A DNA stretch of 64,000 nucleotides from UBA5972 sp964637875 (GCA_964637875.1 CAZWXK010000011.1:1-64000), one strand, 5' to 3'; shown: positions 1 to 9,065, counted from the stretch's first letter. The notes: a model not told the origin generated them from the sequence alone. Translations and numbers: made by a program.

Positions 1-2
1 AG

Positions 3-863
3 GACAGGCTGTTCACGCCCGCCGGCCAGATGCCCTATATCCCCGACCTGCGCGCGCGCATGCAGGGCATGATCGGCAATTTCCCGATGGTCAACGGAAC
101 CATCGGGGCCGTCTTTCCGGCCAGTACCACCCTGTTGCGGATGCGCCTGCTGAACGGCTCCAACGCCAGCATCTACAACCTGCGTTTCGATGACGGGCGC
201 AGCTTTCTGCAGGTTGCCACCGATGGCGGTTTCCTGCCCGCGCCGGTCAGGCGCAGCGGGCTGCGCCTCGCTCCGGGCGAGAGGGCCGAGATCGTGGTCG
301 ATCTGTCGGATGGTCAGGTGGCCAGGCTGGTCAACCGCGGCGTCGATACCGGCGGCGGGATGATGGGTGGTGGCTTGCCCGACTTTACCTTCCTCGAAAT
401 CCAGCCAAAGAAATTGCAGGTTCCCTCGGCCGCCTTGCCCGATCGGCTGACGACGCTGCCGGCGGTCGATCCCTCGCGGGCCGTCAACACGCGGCGCTTT
501 CGTCTGGAGATGGGCATGATGGGCAGCGGTCTGGCGATCAACGGTCAACCCATGCGGATGGATGTCATCAACGAGGTGGTCAAGGTCGATCAACCCGAAA
601 TCTGGGAGATCACCTCGAACGGGATGCTGGCCCATCCGTTCCATGTGCACGGCACCCAGTTTCGCATTCTCGACCGAAACGGGCAGCCGCCCATGCCGGG
701 CGAGGCGGGGTTGAAGGATACCGTCCTGGTCAACCCCGGCGAGGTGGTGCGGATCCTCGTCAAGTTCGAGAAATACACCGATGCCACGAATCCGTACATG
801 TATCACTGTCATATCCTGGAACACGAGGATGGCGGCATGATGGGCCAGTTCACGGTGGTCTGA
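3..863 (+). CDS. Multicopper oxidase (CueO/CopA-like), 3' part
   Basis: The gene enters from the left edge, so the N-terminal cupredoxin domain is missing. The reading frame is open from base 3 (codons for DRLFTPAGQ precede the first ATG at 30). The visible part matches CueO-type periplasmic copper oxidases: a middle domain with the LLNGSNAS and ATDGG signatures, a Met-rich stretch (GGGMMGGG) like those that bind Cu(I), and the C-terminal copper sites HPFHVHG (about 632-652) and YHCHILEHEDGGMM (about 799-842). The latter contains the type 1 Cys-His-Met ligands and the His-Cys-His of the trinuclear centre. The family oxidises Cu(I) or phenols with reduction of O2 to water. Assignment to copper tolerance is inferred from the Met-rich segments; no copper ATPase or regulator is visible. 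Confidence 0.9.
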   Translation, partial: DRLFTPAGQMPYIPDLRARMQGMIGNFPMVNGTIGAVFPASTTLLRMRLLNGSNASIYNLRFDDGRSFLQVATDGGFLPAPVRRSGLRLAPGERAEIVVDLSDGQVARLVNRGVDTGGGMMGGGLPDFTFLEIQPKKLQVPSAALPDRLTTLPAVDPSRAVNTRRFRLEMGMMGSGLAINGQPMRMDVINEVVKVDQPEIWEITSNGMLAHPFHVHGTQFRILDRNGQPPMPGEAGLKDTVLVNPGEVVRILVKFEKYTDATNPYMYHCHILEHEDGGMMGQFTVV

Positions 864-1008
864 GCGCGGGCAGGGGCGGTCGCATGGGTGGCGCGCAAAA
901 CGCCGCCCTTGTCGTTTTCGGTGTTCCGCAGCCGCGCCGCTTGGGTTATCTGGGGCCGCAACCGATCTTGCAGGCCCCGTTTGCCGGCCCAATTCAAGGA
1001 GACAGCTG

Positions 1009-2304
1009 ATGACCTCTGCCACGCGCAACCCCGGCTTTTTTACCCAGGAGCTTTCGGACCGCGACCCTGAAATCTTTGGTGCGATCAAGGGCGAGCTTGG
1101 CCGCCAGCGGGACGAGATCGAACTGATCGCCAGCGAAAACATCGTCAGCCGCGCGGTGATGCAGGCGCAGGGATCGGTCCTGACCAACAAATATGCCGAA
1201 GGCTACCCGGGCCGGCGCTATTACGGCGGATGCGAATGGGTCGATGTGGTCGAAAACCTTGCCATCGAACGGGCAAAACAGCTGTTTGGCTGTGGATACG
1301 CCAATGTACAGCCCCATTCGGGCAGCCAGGCCAATCAGGGCGTGTTCACGGCGCTGCTGACGCCGGGTGACACCATCATGGGCATGAACCTTGCCTCGGG
1401 CGGGCATCTGACCCATGGCGCGCGGCCCAACCAGTCGGGCAAGTGGTTCAATGCGGTGCAATACGGCGTGCGCAAGCAGGACAGCCTGCTCGATTACGAC
1501 GAGGTCGCCCGTCTGGCGCAGGAACATCAGCCCAAGCTGATCATCGCGGGCGGCAGCGCCATTCCGCGCCAGATCGATTTCGCCAGGTTCCGCGAAATCG
1601 CCGACAGCGTTGGCGCGATCCTGATGGTGGACATGGCCCATTTTGCGGGCCTTGTGGCGGCGGGGCTGCATCCCAGCCCGTTCCCGCATGCCGATGTCGC
1701 CACGACGACCACGCACAAGACCCTGCGCGGCCCGCGTGGCGGCATGATCCTGACCAATGACGAGGCGATCGCGAAAAAGGTCAACTCGGCGATCTTTCCG
1801 GGCATCCAGGGTGGGCCGCTGGAACATGTCATCGCCGCCAAGGCAGTCGCCTTTGGCGAGGCCCTGCGCCCCGACTTCAAGGATTATGCCGCAGCTGTCA
1901 TCCGCAACGCGCAGGTGCTGGCCGAGACCCTGATGAAGGGCGGGCTGGATATCGTCACGGGCGGCACCGACACCCATCTGATGCTGGTCGATCTGCGCCC
2001 CAAGGGCGTCAAGGGCAACGAGACCGAGGCCGCACTCGGGCGTGCCAACATCACCTGCAACAAGAACGGCATCCCCTTTGACCCGGAAAAGCCGACCGTG
2101 ACCTCGGGCGTGCGCCTGGGGACCCCGGCCGGCACCACCCGCGGCTTTGGCGAGGACGAGTTCCGCCAGATCGGACAGATGATCGTCGAGGTCATCGATG
2201 GCCTTGCCGCAAACGGCGCCGACGGCAATGCCGAGGTCGAGGCCCGGGTCAAGGCGCGGGTCGCCGAGCTGTGCGCGCGTTTTCCGATCTACGAGGGAAT
2301 GTAG
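1009..2304 (+). CDS. glyA: Serine hydroxymethyltransferase
   Basis: A complete 431-residue PLP enzyme that interconverts serine plus tetrahydrofolate with glycine plus 5,10-methylene-THF, the main cytosolic source of one-carbon units. The ELIASENIVS and NKYAEGYPGRRYYGG signatures are intact near the N-terminus. The PLP lysine lies in TTHKTLRGPRGG (Lys237). Length is normal for the family. The start is supported by AAGGAGA seven bases upstream of the ATG. It stands alone between the multicopper oxidase gene and the convergent phosphoesterase gene. The 145-bp upstream gap shows no riboswitch that I can recognise. Confidence 0.98.
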   Translation: MTSATRNPGFFTQELSDRDPEIFGAIKGELGRQRDEIELIASENIVSRAVMQAQGSVLTNKYAEGYPGRRYYGGCEWVDVVENLAIERAKQLFGCGYANVQPHSGSQANQGVFTALLTPGDTIMGMNLASGGHLTHGARPNQSGKWFNAVQYGVRKQDSLLDYDEVARLAQEHQPKLIIAGGSAIPRQIDFARFREIADSVGAILMVDMAHFAGLVAAGLHPSPFPHADVATTTTHKTLRGPRGGMILTNDEAIAKKVNSAIFPGIQGGPLEHVIAAKAVAFGEALRPDFKDYAAAVIRNAQVLAETLMKGGLDIVTGGTDTHLMLVDLRPKGVKGNETEAALGRANITCNKNGIPFDPEKPTVTSGVRLGTPAGTTRGFGEDEFRQIGQMIVEVIDGLAANGADGNAEVEARVKARVAELCARFPIYEGM

Positions 2305-2389
2305 GCGCCGCGCAAGGGCGCGCGCGTCGGTCTCGTTTCCGCCGCCGGCTGGCGTCGCAACGGCTGGCCGCAAGGGCCGGGGGGGCGTG

Positions 2390-3049
2390 TCACAGCCGCA
2401 TCGGCACGGGCCGCGCGCGTTTGCCTGTCAGAACGGCCATTGCATGCCTGTCCATCAACTCGGACAGGATGGGGCCGTCATTGCGCGCATCAGCCGGAAA
2501 CACGCCATAGGCGGGCAGGATCACGCGCCTTTCATCCAGCAGGAAACAGGAGCCCCGGCGGCGCTGGCCCTGGCTCTGGAACCAGCAGCGCGGGTGATGG
2601 TTTCCCGCCACCTCGCCGGTTGCATCCGGGAACGGCGCATGGCGAAAGGTCAGAGGACCCAGCCGATATCGCGCCAGATGTGTTCCGCCCAGCTCGACCG
2701 GGCCGGGGCGGTTGCTGCCGGAAATCCAGACCCACATCCGACCGGCCATCAGACAGCTCAGCCAGCGATGGGCGGTTTCATCCATCTCGTCCAGCGTTTC
2801 AAGGTCGCCGAAACTGTCGCCCAGGCAGATGATCGTCTGCGGATTGCGTTTCAGGATATCACGTTCGAGACGCGCAAGCGTGGCGGTGTTGCCATCCTCG
2901 GGCTGGTCGTCATTGCCTGCGCGGTGTCGAAATCGGCGTCGGAAATGCAGGTCCGAGACACATAGAACACCCGTTTCCGCCCACCACAGTGCCCCGCTGG
3001 GCAGCGCACTCAGGCGGGCACCGTTCAGTGTGAATTCATAGCTTCTCAT
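2390..3049 (-). CDS. pdeM: PdeM-like (ligase-associated) metallophosphoesterase, atypical motifs
   Basis: A 219-residue calcineurin-like phosphoesterase resembling PdeM, the endonuclease/phosphoesterase that usually travels with a DEXH helicase and an ATP-dependent DNA ligase in bacterial repair operons. Recognisable family blocks are SDLH (Asp33, His35), TLARL, CLGDSFGD (Asp78), WVWISG, LTFRHAP, GEVAG and ILPAYGVFP. Two blocks that normally carry metal ligands are changed: the expected GNHDP reads GSNRP (111-115) and the expected GHxHP reads GNHHP (149-153). None of the repair partners is adjacent. The ATG at 3049 is preferred because homology begins at MRSYEF; the 12 codons upstream of it look non-coding. 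It may be catalytically altered. Confidence 0.75.
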   Translation of the reverse strand: MRSYEFTLNGARLSALPSGALWWAETGVLCVSDLHFRRRFRHRAGNDDQPEDGNTATLARLERDILKRNPQTIICLGDSFGDLETLDEMDETAHRWLSCLMAGRMWVWISGSNRPGPVELGGTHLARYRLGPLTFRHAPFPDATGEVAGNHHPRCWFQSQGQRRRGSCFLLDERRVILPAYGVFPADARNDGPILSELMDRHAMAVLTGKRARPVPMRL

Positions 3050-3103
3050 GGGGCACAGAAAACACCTGCCAGGTGGCAAGGGCAAGGGGCAGAAAAGGCA
3101 ATA

Positions 3104-3916
3104 TCATGGCTTTGATCGCATTTGCGCGATCAATTCCGCCAGCAACTCGGGCAGGCGTGTGTCGGCCCCGTCCGGGGCAGCATCCAGAGCCGATTCGACA
3201 TCCTTTTTCAGAATGCCAATGGTGTTTTCCGGCTCATAGCCGTCTCGGGAAAACTCGATCTCGTCGAAATGCGATGCGAACCAGTTCTGCCCCGAGCTGG
3301 CATCGACAAGACGCAGAAATGCCGCCTCGTCCAGCCCGGCCTGGCCAGCCCAATCCAGGGCAAGCCGCGTGATCACCGTACTCGAGGCTGCGATGATGTT
3401 GTTCAGTACCTTCGCCTGCATGCCCATGCCAAACCCGCCCATGTGGTGAAAGCTCTGTCCCATCGCATCGAACAGGGGCTGAAGGCGTGCAAGGATTTCC
3501 CGATCCCCACCCAGCATGAAGGAAAGGCGTCGTTCCTGTGCCGCGATGCGCGCGCCTGACATGGGTGCGTCGATCATGGCGATGCGGCTGTCGATACGCT
3601 TTCGCAGATCATTCAGGTATCGGGGCGAAAGGGTCGAGCAGATCACGATCATTTCCAGTTTCCGCGCCTGCTCCAACAGGTGCTGATCCGTGAACAGCAA
3701 CCTTTCGGTCTGGTCCGCGTCACGCACAACGGTGAACAGGATGCGCAGATTGCGGGCAAATTCCCTGGCGTCGTCGGTCACATGGGCGGCGAAGTCGCCA
3801 AAGTCACCCCGAGGCCGGATGTCGAACCCGCGCACCGCGAAACCGGCGGCGATCATCGCGCCAAGCATGGGTTGTCCCATCCTGCCACATCCAGCCAGAC
3901 CGACGCCCCGTATCAT
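3104..3916 (-). CDS. Beta-hydroxyacid dehydrogenase (3-hydroxyisobutyrate dehydrogenase family)
   Basis: A 270-residue NAD(P)-dependent dehydrogenase. The N-terminus has the Rossmann fingerprint GLAGCGRMGQPM. The substrate-binding block DAPMSGA and the catalytic-lysine region GMQAKVLNNI are present, as in 3-hydroxyisobutyrate, tartronate-semialdehyde and related reductases. The exact substrate cannot be read from sequence. The ATG at 3916 lies 4 bases after the stop of the upstream AAA+ ATPase gene, indicating cotranscription; a longer start at 3955 would overlap that gene and lacks family similarity. The last residues (AQMRSKP) end 54 bp before the pdeM start. Confidence 0.85.
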   Translation of the reverse strand: MIRGVGLAGCGRMGQPMLGAMIAAGFAVRGFDIRPRGDFGDFAAHVTDDAREFARNLRILFTVVRDADQTERLLFTDQHLLEQARKLEMIVICSTLSPRYLNDLRKRIDSRIAMIDAPMSGARIAAQERRLSFMLGGDREILARLQPLFDAMGQSFHHMGGFGMGMQAKVLNNIIAASSTVITRLALDWAGQAGLDEAAFLRLVDASSGQNWFASHFDEIEFSRDGYEPENTIGILKKDVESALDAAPDGADTRLPELLAELIAQMRSKP

Positions 3917-3920
3917 CGGT

Positions 3921-5219
3921 TCAGCCCTCGCGGACAAAAAGGTTTTCCCAGGCACGGTCGATCAGCTCGGGCGACATTTGCGGCGCGATCCCCTCATAGG
4001 CGCAGATCGACAGGATCTGGTCTACCAGAAACGATGCATGGAAGTTGGCATAGACATGATCCACCTCGACATAACGATCGCGCAACAGGTGGACGATGGC
4101 CTGTTCGTCCAGCGGCAGCTGCCGGGCCTGACAGACCCGGGCAAGGATCTGCAGAAACTGGTCCTGGCTGGGGCCATCGATACGTACCTTGTAGGCGATC
4201 CGACGCAGTGCCGCGTCGTCGAACATTTCCCTGGGGTGAAAGTTGGTCGAAAAGATGACCAGCGTATCAAAGGGCACCACGAATTTTTCGCCCGATTGCA
4301 GCGCAAGAATGTCATAGCCCGATTCCATCGGCACGATCCACCGGTTGATCAGCGCCTGAGGCGATTCGGCCTGCCGGCCCAGATCGTCGACGATAAAGAC
4401 CCCCCCGGTCGACTTGAGCTGCAACGGCGCCTGATAGGTGCGCGATACCGGGTTGTACTTGAGGTCGAGCATGTCAAGCGTCAGCTCGCCCCCGGTGATC
4501 ACGGTCGGCCGGTGACAGCGCACATAGCGGGTGTCGAAACGTGACCCGGCACGACGCAGCGACAGGGGGTTTTCCTCGGACTCCTCGGCGATGTCATGCA
4601 CGATGGGATCATAGACGGTAATCACCTGGCCCATGTATTCGATCGCCCGCGGAACATAGATCATGTCGCCCAGGGCGGCGCGAATGCCGTTCGAGATCGA
4701 CGATTTGCCGTTTCCCGGCGGGCCGTACATCAGGATCGACTTGCCTGAATTGATCGCCGGCCCCAGCTGGTCGAGCAGCCCGTCAGGCAGCACGAGATGG
4801 GCCATCGCGTCGTGAAGACGCTGTTTCGAGATCGAGATGTCGCGCACCGCCTGTCGTTCGGTCTGGGCCTTGTAGGCGTCCAGCGGAACGGGCATCGGGC
4901 CAAAATATTCCGATTGTGCCAGCGCGTCGATCGATCGCGCCTTGCCCGATTCAGACAGCGCATAGGACATTTCCACATGTCCCCCGGCATCGCGATTTCC
5001 CATGGCCTCGAGCAGATTCTGCTCGCGCACGATCTCGATCAGGTCGTTGGTCAGACCCAATGGCAGGCAGATCGCCCTGCTGATATCGCTGGCGGTGGTC
5101 AGATGGCGTCGAAAGACCGTCTTGAGAAAGATGTCACGCAACATCACCATCGTCAGCCCGGTATCGCGCAGAGATGTCGGTTGCAGTGGAGCCTGCACGT
5201 TTCGTGCCTGTATGTTCAT
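3921..5219 (-). CDS. AAA+ ATPase of unknown function
   Basis: A 432-residue protein with a central AAA+ module. Walker A is GPPGNGKSS (about residues 165-173), a Walker B-like block is GGVFIVDDLGRQ, and a sensor-1-like VIFSTNF is followed by an arginine-rich ALRRIAYKV segment. The N-terminal 150 residues have no motif I recognise and contain no membrane segment. The start was placed at MNIQARN, preceded by GAGGCAG; the reading frame stays open further upstream but that sequence looks non-coding and runs into the divergent gene. It lies head-to-head with the GT-C-type gene across a 135-bp gap and close to the Tad pilus locus. A role in remodelling a membrane or pilus complex is only a guess. 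Confidence 0.75.
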   Translation of the reverse strand: MNIQARNVQAPLQPTSLRDTGLTMVMLRDIFLKTVFRRHLTTASDISRAICLPLGLTNDLIEIVREQNLLEAMGNRDAGGHVEMSYALSESGKARSIDALAQSEYFGPMPVPLDAYKAQTERQAVRDISISKQRLHDAMAHLVLPDGLLDQLGPAINSGKSILMYGPPGNGKSSISNGIRAALGDMIYVPRAIEYMGQVITVYDPIVHDIAEESEENPLSLRRAGSRFDTRYVRCHRPTVITGGELTLDMLDLKYNPVSRTYQAPLQLKSTGGVFIVDDLGRQAESPQALINRWIVPMESGYDILALQSGEKFVVPFDTLVIFSTNFHPREMFDDAALRRIAYKVRIDGPSQDQFLQILARVCQARQLPLDEQAIVHLLRDRYVEVDHVYANFHASFLVDQILSICAYEGIAPQMSPELIDRAWENLFVREG

Positions 5220-5354
5220 TTCTGCCTCATGCCGGGTTGCGGTCTTTCGGCCGAGTTTAGCCGGGCACCGATATTTCAACAACAAAAACCGCCATGGCTT
5301 TTGCATCGCCGAGTTTGCCATTGTAGGATTGCCCGAAAATGAAAGGGGGCAGAC

Positions 5355-6980
5355 ATGGGCAGGCCATCTGCGGGGCTTCTTGCACTTTTTCTGGTATTCG
5401 TTCTGGCGGTTCAGGCCGGGCTGCTGCTGGGCAAGGGCGTGCTGCTGATCGACGCACATGAAGGTGACGCGCTTCACCTTATCCAGATCATCCTGCGCAT
5501 GAGCGCCGGTGAATGGCCGCATCTCGATTTCACCACGCCGATCGGCCTGCTGGCCTTTGCACCGGTGTCGTGGCTGGTGTCGATGGGGCTGGGCGTTGGC
5601 CATGCGATCATGGGGGGGATGGTACTGGTGGCTGCTCTCATGCTGCCTGCCGTCTGGTGGGCCTCGTGGTCGCGCATGCCAACCTGGCCCGCCCTGCTTT
5701 TCGGTGCCTTTGTCGTGATCATGACGACGGCGCTCGTCTATGGCGGCGGCACGCCGGCTGCTTCGATCTCGATGTATTACAACCGCTGGGCATGGGCTGC
5801 TGGCGCCATCGTCGTCATGCTGACGGTCTTGCCGCCCGAACGGCAATCGCAACTGCTCGACGGACTGTTCCTGGGGCTCTGCCTGTCATTTCTGGCACTC
5901 AGCAAGATAACCTTTCTGGTCGCCTTTCTGCCGGGGGTGCTGCTTGCCCTTGTCATGCGCCGGCAATGGAAGGCGCTTGCCGTCGGCCTGATCACGGGTG
6001 GACTGGTTGCCGGGCTCGTGACCGTGGCCGCCGGGCCCGGTTTCTGGATGGCCTATGTCAACGATCTGCGCCTTGTCGCCGGCTCCGGTATCAGGCCGCA
6101 ACCCGGCGAGTCCCTCTCGGTCCTTCTGATCGGACCGTCCTTCCTCCTGGCCAATCTTGTACTCTTGCTGGCCATCATATTGCTGCGTCAGGCCGGACGC
6201 ATGATCGAGGGGATGGTGCTGCTGTTCTATGCGCCGGCCTTTGTCTATGTGACCTGGCAGAACTGGGGCAACGATCCCAAATGGCTGTTCCTGCTGGCAT
6301 TGCTGCTGCTGGTGCTGCGTCCCGACCGCCATGTGAACAACGGGCTGGGCTGGGATGTCGGACGCTCCATGGGCGTCCTCGCCCTGGTCGCCGTGGCATT
6401 GATCTTTCCCACTCTCTACAACCTGACATTTTCCGACCTCCGCCACGCCAGGCTTTCCCGTGACGGCTTTGTCCAGGTCCTCAAGGACAAGCGCAATGAT
6501 GATGTGGCAATGAAGCGCGCGCGCATGTTCGACCCCGCCGGGCGAACCGAACTGGCGATGTCCAACCCGGCCATCCTTGCCCAGGTCGAAAAGACCCGCA
6601 AGCAACCGCGCGACCAGCTGTTCGGCCAGCCCCTGCCGCGCTGCAAGCTCGAGATGGGCCTGCTTGCGGTGCTTCAGCAGATGGCGCGCGATCTCGACGC
6701 CATCCCCTCGACGGCAGGCAAGACGGTTTTCTCGACCGATACCTTTTCCAATCTCTGGCTGTTCGGTGCGACCAGACCCCTGCCCGGTGGCGCGCCCTGG
6801 TATTACGGCGGAGATGCCGGCATGAGCCGCGCCGACTTCATTCTCGTTCCGCTGTGCCCGCTCACACCGCGCGCCCGCTCGCTGGCCCTGCGCCGGATCA
6901 CCGAACAGGCCGGGCGGCTGAACCTGCGCGAAGTCACGCGCAACGATCTGTTCATCCTGCTCAGACGGCTCCCGGACTGA
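5355..6980 (+). CDS. Multi-pass membrane protein, GT-C-type glycosyltransferase candidate
   Basis: A 541-residue integral membrane protein with roughly ten hydrophobic segments in its first 380 residues and a soluble C-terminal domain of about 160 residues. After the first membrane segment comes a loop with an acidic EGD (36-38) and then GEWPHLDFTTPIG (52-64). That arrangement resembles GT-C transferases (PMT/ArnT-like), which use an acidic residue in the first extracytoplasmic loop and polyprenyl-phosphate-sugar donors. No specific family name is certain. The ATG follows GAAAGGGGGCAG. It is divergent from the AAA+ gene and convergent with the last gene of the Tad locus. Because a DPA-precursor cassette lies on the other side of that locus, an arabinosyltransferase role is an attractive inference. 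Confidence 0.7.
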   Translation: MGRPSAGLLALFLVFVLAVQAGLLLGKGVLLIDAHEGDALHLIQIILRMSAGEWPHLDFTTPIGLLAFAPVSWLVSMGLGVGHAIMGGMVLVAALMLPAVWWASWSRMPTWPALLFGAFVVIMTTALVYGGGTPAASISMYYNRWAWAAGAIVVMLTVLPPERQSQLLDGLFLGLCLSFLALSKITFLVAFLPGVLLALVMRRQWKALAVGLITGGLVAGLVTVAAGPGFWMAYVNDLRLVAGSGIRPQPGESLSVLLIGPSFLLANLVLLLAIILLRQAGRMIEGMVLLFYAPAFVYVTWQNWGNDPKWLFLLALLLLVLRPDRHVNNGLGWDVGRSMGVLALVAVALIFPTLYNLTFSDLRHARLSRDGFVQVLKDKRNDDVAMKRARMFDPAGRTELAMSNPAILAQVEKTRKQPRDQLFGQPLPRCKLEMGLLAVLQQMARDLDAIPSTAGKTVFSTDTFSNLWLFGATRPLPGGAPWYYGGDAGMSRADFILVPLCPLTPRARSLALRRITEQAGRLNLREVTRNDLFILLRRLPD

Positions 6981-7013
6981 CCACCCCTGGCCGATCCTTT
7001 CCGCCTCTCTGCG

Positions 7014-7070
7014 TCTTCTTTGCCCAAATACTCCGGGGGAGTCGCGTCAGCGACGGGGGCAGCGCCCCCC
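7014..7070. repeat. Intergenic repeat family, variant copy (a)
   Basis: TCTTCTTTGCCCAAATACTC followed by CGGGGG and two hairpins: GTCGC-GTCA-GCGAC, then GGGGGC-AGC-GCCCCC. It lies between the convergent 3' ends of the GT-C-type gene and cpaA. The left half matches the copies near 26345, 40577 and 52348; the extra hairpin is unique to this copy. Confidence 0.7.
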
Positions 7071-7106
7071 TTGCGCCCCCCGGATCCTGCGCGCATCCGG
7101 TTGAAA

Positions 7107-7601
7107 TCAGCCCCCGATCAGGGGCAGGGCCAGATAGACGACCAGCGTTGCCGACAGGGCCAGGCCCATGGGAAAATCCTTGCCCGCCTGCCATGACTTC
7201 CAGTCCGGCGTCAGATTTCGCAACCAGGCGATGCGCCGGGCGGTGCGATGGACGACAAGGGCCGCCAGCAACATCACCGCAAACAGGATCAGGATGCGCG
7301 CCAGCTCGGCCGAGGCAAAATAGGGTGCGATGGATGCGGCATATTTGGCATCCCCCCCCCCAACAAGCCGCAGCGCGTTGGCGACAAAACCTGCGGCGAG
7401 CACGACCGCCAGGTTGATCAGACGCCACCCATAGACGTCCAGAGGCAGCGCAATCAGGCCCGAGACAAGGAATATCCCGCCCATCACCATTACCGCGCGG
7501 TTGGTGATCTTCATGTATTTCAGATCGCTCCAGGCGACCCACAGTGCGACCGGCAGGGCAGGGAGCAACAGCCACAGCACCTGTTGTGTCGTCATCTCCA
7601 T
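7107..7601 (-). CDS. cpaA: Prepilin peptidase, Tad/Flp type (A24 family)
   Basis: A 164-residue polytopic membrane aspartyl protease (CpaA/TadV type) that cleaves the leader from Flp pilins. The two catalytic aspartates of the family are visible: Asp26 in WSDLKYMKITN and Asp84 in GGGDAKY (the GxGD motif). It lacks the methyltransferase domain of the larger PilD enzymes, as is normal for this subfamily. It is the last gene of the minus-strand pilus locus, 6 bp after the TPR lipoprotein gene. Two start codons two residues apart (MEM) are possible. Confidence 0.93.
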   Translation of the reverse strand: MEMTTQQVLWLLLPALPVALWVAWSDLKYMKITNRAVMVMGGIFLVSGLIALPLDVYGWRLINLAVVLAAGFVANALRLVGGGDAKYAASIAPYFASAELARILILFAVMLLAALVVHRTARRIAWLRNLTPDWKSWQAGKDFPMGLALSATLVVYLALPLIGG

Positions 7602-7607
7602 CGCGGA

Positions 7608-8465
7608 TCAGATCCCGGCGCGCTGGTTCAATGCTTCCAGCGTGCGCACGGCAGCGGCGAAATAGCGTGGATTGGTATCGATTGCCTGCTCCAGCAGGGT
7701 ACGCGCGGTGTCGGTATCGCCCCGCTTGATCGCGCTGATGGCCATGGTGTGCAGAAGTTTCGCCTTTTCTTCCTGGGTCATCCGGATCACGGGCAGGGTG
7801 TATTTTCGCTGGGCCGCGCGCGCCATTACCAGGTTGTTCTTGGCGGTGAACATCGACGGATCATAGGTGATTGCCTTGACGAACAGGCGCTCGGCCCCGG
7901 CATAGTCCCCTCGGGTCAGCTTGGAATACCCCCAGTTGTTGAAGACCGGCGCCGGGTTCGTCGTCAGCCCGGCTGCGGTTTCATAAAAGCTGTCGGCCTT
8001 TTTCCACTTCCTGTTGATGTCGGCAACCATCGCCTCAAGGCGGTAACGCTTGTAGGTTTCATAGGTGGGAGGGGTGTCGTCGAGCTGCGTTTCGGCGGCC
8101 TTCCATTCGCCGGTGCGGATCAACGCGTCGGCATAATCGACCCTGTCCTCATTGGTGGCCTTGCCGGATTTCACGATATCGGCAAACACCGCTACCGCCT
8201 CGGATGCGCGCCCTGCCTTGACCAGGGACTTGGCCAGACCGCGCTTGAAATCCATGCGGTCGGGTTCCTGCCGGGACGCGCGCTGGAAATAGCTGACGGC
8301 CTCGTTGGGGTCGGCAACCGTCAGCATTATGTCGTTCATGTTCGATGTGTCGATGACGTTGATCGCGTCGATCTTCTTGTCGACACCGGCTGTCGTCAGC
8401 TTGCTGCAGGCCGACAACGACAGCGCGCCCATCAGGCCCAGCGCGGCATAGGACATTGGTCGCAT
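7608..8465 (-). CDS. tadD: TPR lipoprotein, Tad pilus assembly (TadD-like)
   Basis: A 285-residue outer-membrane lipoprotein candidate. The N-terminus is a lipoprotein signal with lipobox LSAC (Cys at about 20). Several tetratricopeptide repeats follow (for example PVFNNWGYSKLTRGDYAGAERLFVKAITYDP and the segment ending ARTLLEQAIDTNPRYF). TadD-type proteins act as pilotins or scaffolds for the Tad secretin. It lies between another TPR lipoprotein gene and cpaA. Start could be Met1 or Met4. Which of the two TPR proteins is the TadD orthologue is unclear; this one is the longer. Confidence 0.85.
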   Translation of the reverse strand: MRPMSYAALGLMGALSLSACSKLTTAGVDKKIDAINVIDTSNMNDIMLTVADPNEAVSYFQRASRQEPDRMDFKRGLAKSLVKAGRASEAVAVFADIVKSGKATNEDRVDYADALIRTGEWKAAETQLDDTPPTYETYKRYRLEAMVADINRKWKKADSFYETAAGLTTNPAPVFNNWGYSKLTRGDYAGAERLFVKAITYDPSMFTAKNNLVMARAAQRKYTLPVIRMTQEEKAKLLHTMAISAIKRGDTDTARTLLEQAIDTNPRYFAAAVRTLEALNQRAGI

Positions 8466-8480
8466 GGTTACGGACTTCCT

Positions 8481-9065
8481 CTACTGCTCGATGTTCTTCT
8501 CTGGCGTGCGCAGCAGCAGGTATCGCCCGTTGCCACGCCGGACCAGGTTGAACTTGTTTTTCTTGGGTGCATCATACGATGTATTTCGCGTCTTTGCGAT
8601 AGCCAGGCGCAAATTTTCCAGGATTTGATCGGAATTTCCGTTATCCAGCCCGTATGCGATGCGGAAATCCCGTCGTGCCTCGGCATTGCGACCCAACGCC
8701 ATCAGCACGACGCCCAGATTGTTCCAGGCCGGAACGGATCGGGGATCCTTTTCGAGGGCTTGTTCCAGCAGCAGCCTCGCCTCGGGCAGACGGCCGAGCT
8801 TGAGATTGGCCGCGCCCATCGCGCTGAGGATGTCGGCGGTCATGCCGTGCTTGCCGGCGGCACGGATATAGGCGTCGAGCGCCAGTTCGTACTGACCCGC
8901 AGCCATGAGACGATGACCGACGATCAACCCGTCGACGGCCCTGGTCGGCACCCGGGTCCCCGGCGGCGGCGGCGGGCCGGCGCGTTCGAGCGACAGCCGC
9001 CCGGTGGTGGCCTGGCAGGCACTCAGTGCTGTTGCGATGGCAAGGGCTGCGCCCCATGTCTTCAA
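8481..9065 (-). CDS. TPR lipoprotein of the Tad locus (TTG start)
   Basis: A 194-residue TPR protein with a short signal peptide and lipobox LSAC. A proline run (GPPPPPGT) follows the lipid anchor, then at least two clear TPR units (the segment around LEKDPRSVPAWNNLGVVL is typical). The start is TTG at 9065, which overlaps the TGA of tadC as TTGA and so is probably coupled to tadC translation; no ATG lies upstream of the signal peptide. It is probably another scaffold of the secretin complex, related to TadD. The basic C-terminus (FNLVRRGNGRYLLLR) is outside the TPR region. Confidence 0.83.
   Translation of the reverse strand: MKTWGAALAIATALSACQATTGRLSLERAGPPPPPGTRVPTRAVDGLIVGHRLMAAGQYELALDAYIRAAGKHGMTADILSAMGAANLKLGRLPEARLLLEQALEKDPRSVPAWNNLGVVLMALGRNAEARRDFRIAYGLDNGNSDQILENLRLAIAKTRNTSYDAPKKNKFNLVRRGNGRYLLLRTPEKNIEQ

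Noticed and set aside
994..2373. Long open frame opposite glyA
   Set aside because: It is a shadow of glyA in GC-rich DNA; the glyA frame has clear homology and a ribosome-binding site.
5220..5852. N-terminal extension of the AAA+ ATPase gene
   Set aside because: It overlaps the divergent GT-C-type gene and is Arg/His/Gln-rich; the ATG at 5219 has its own ribosome-binding site.
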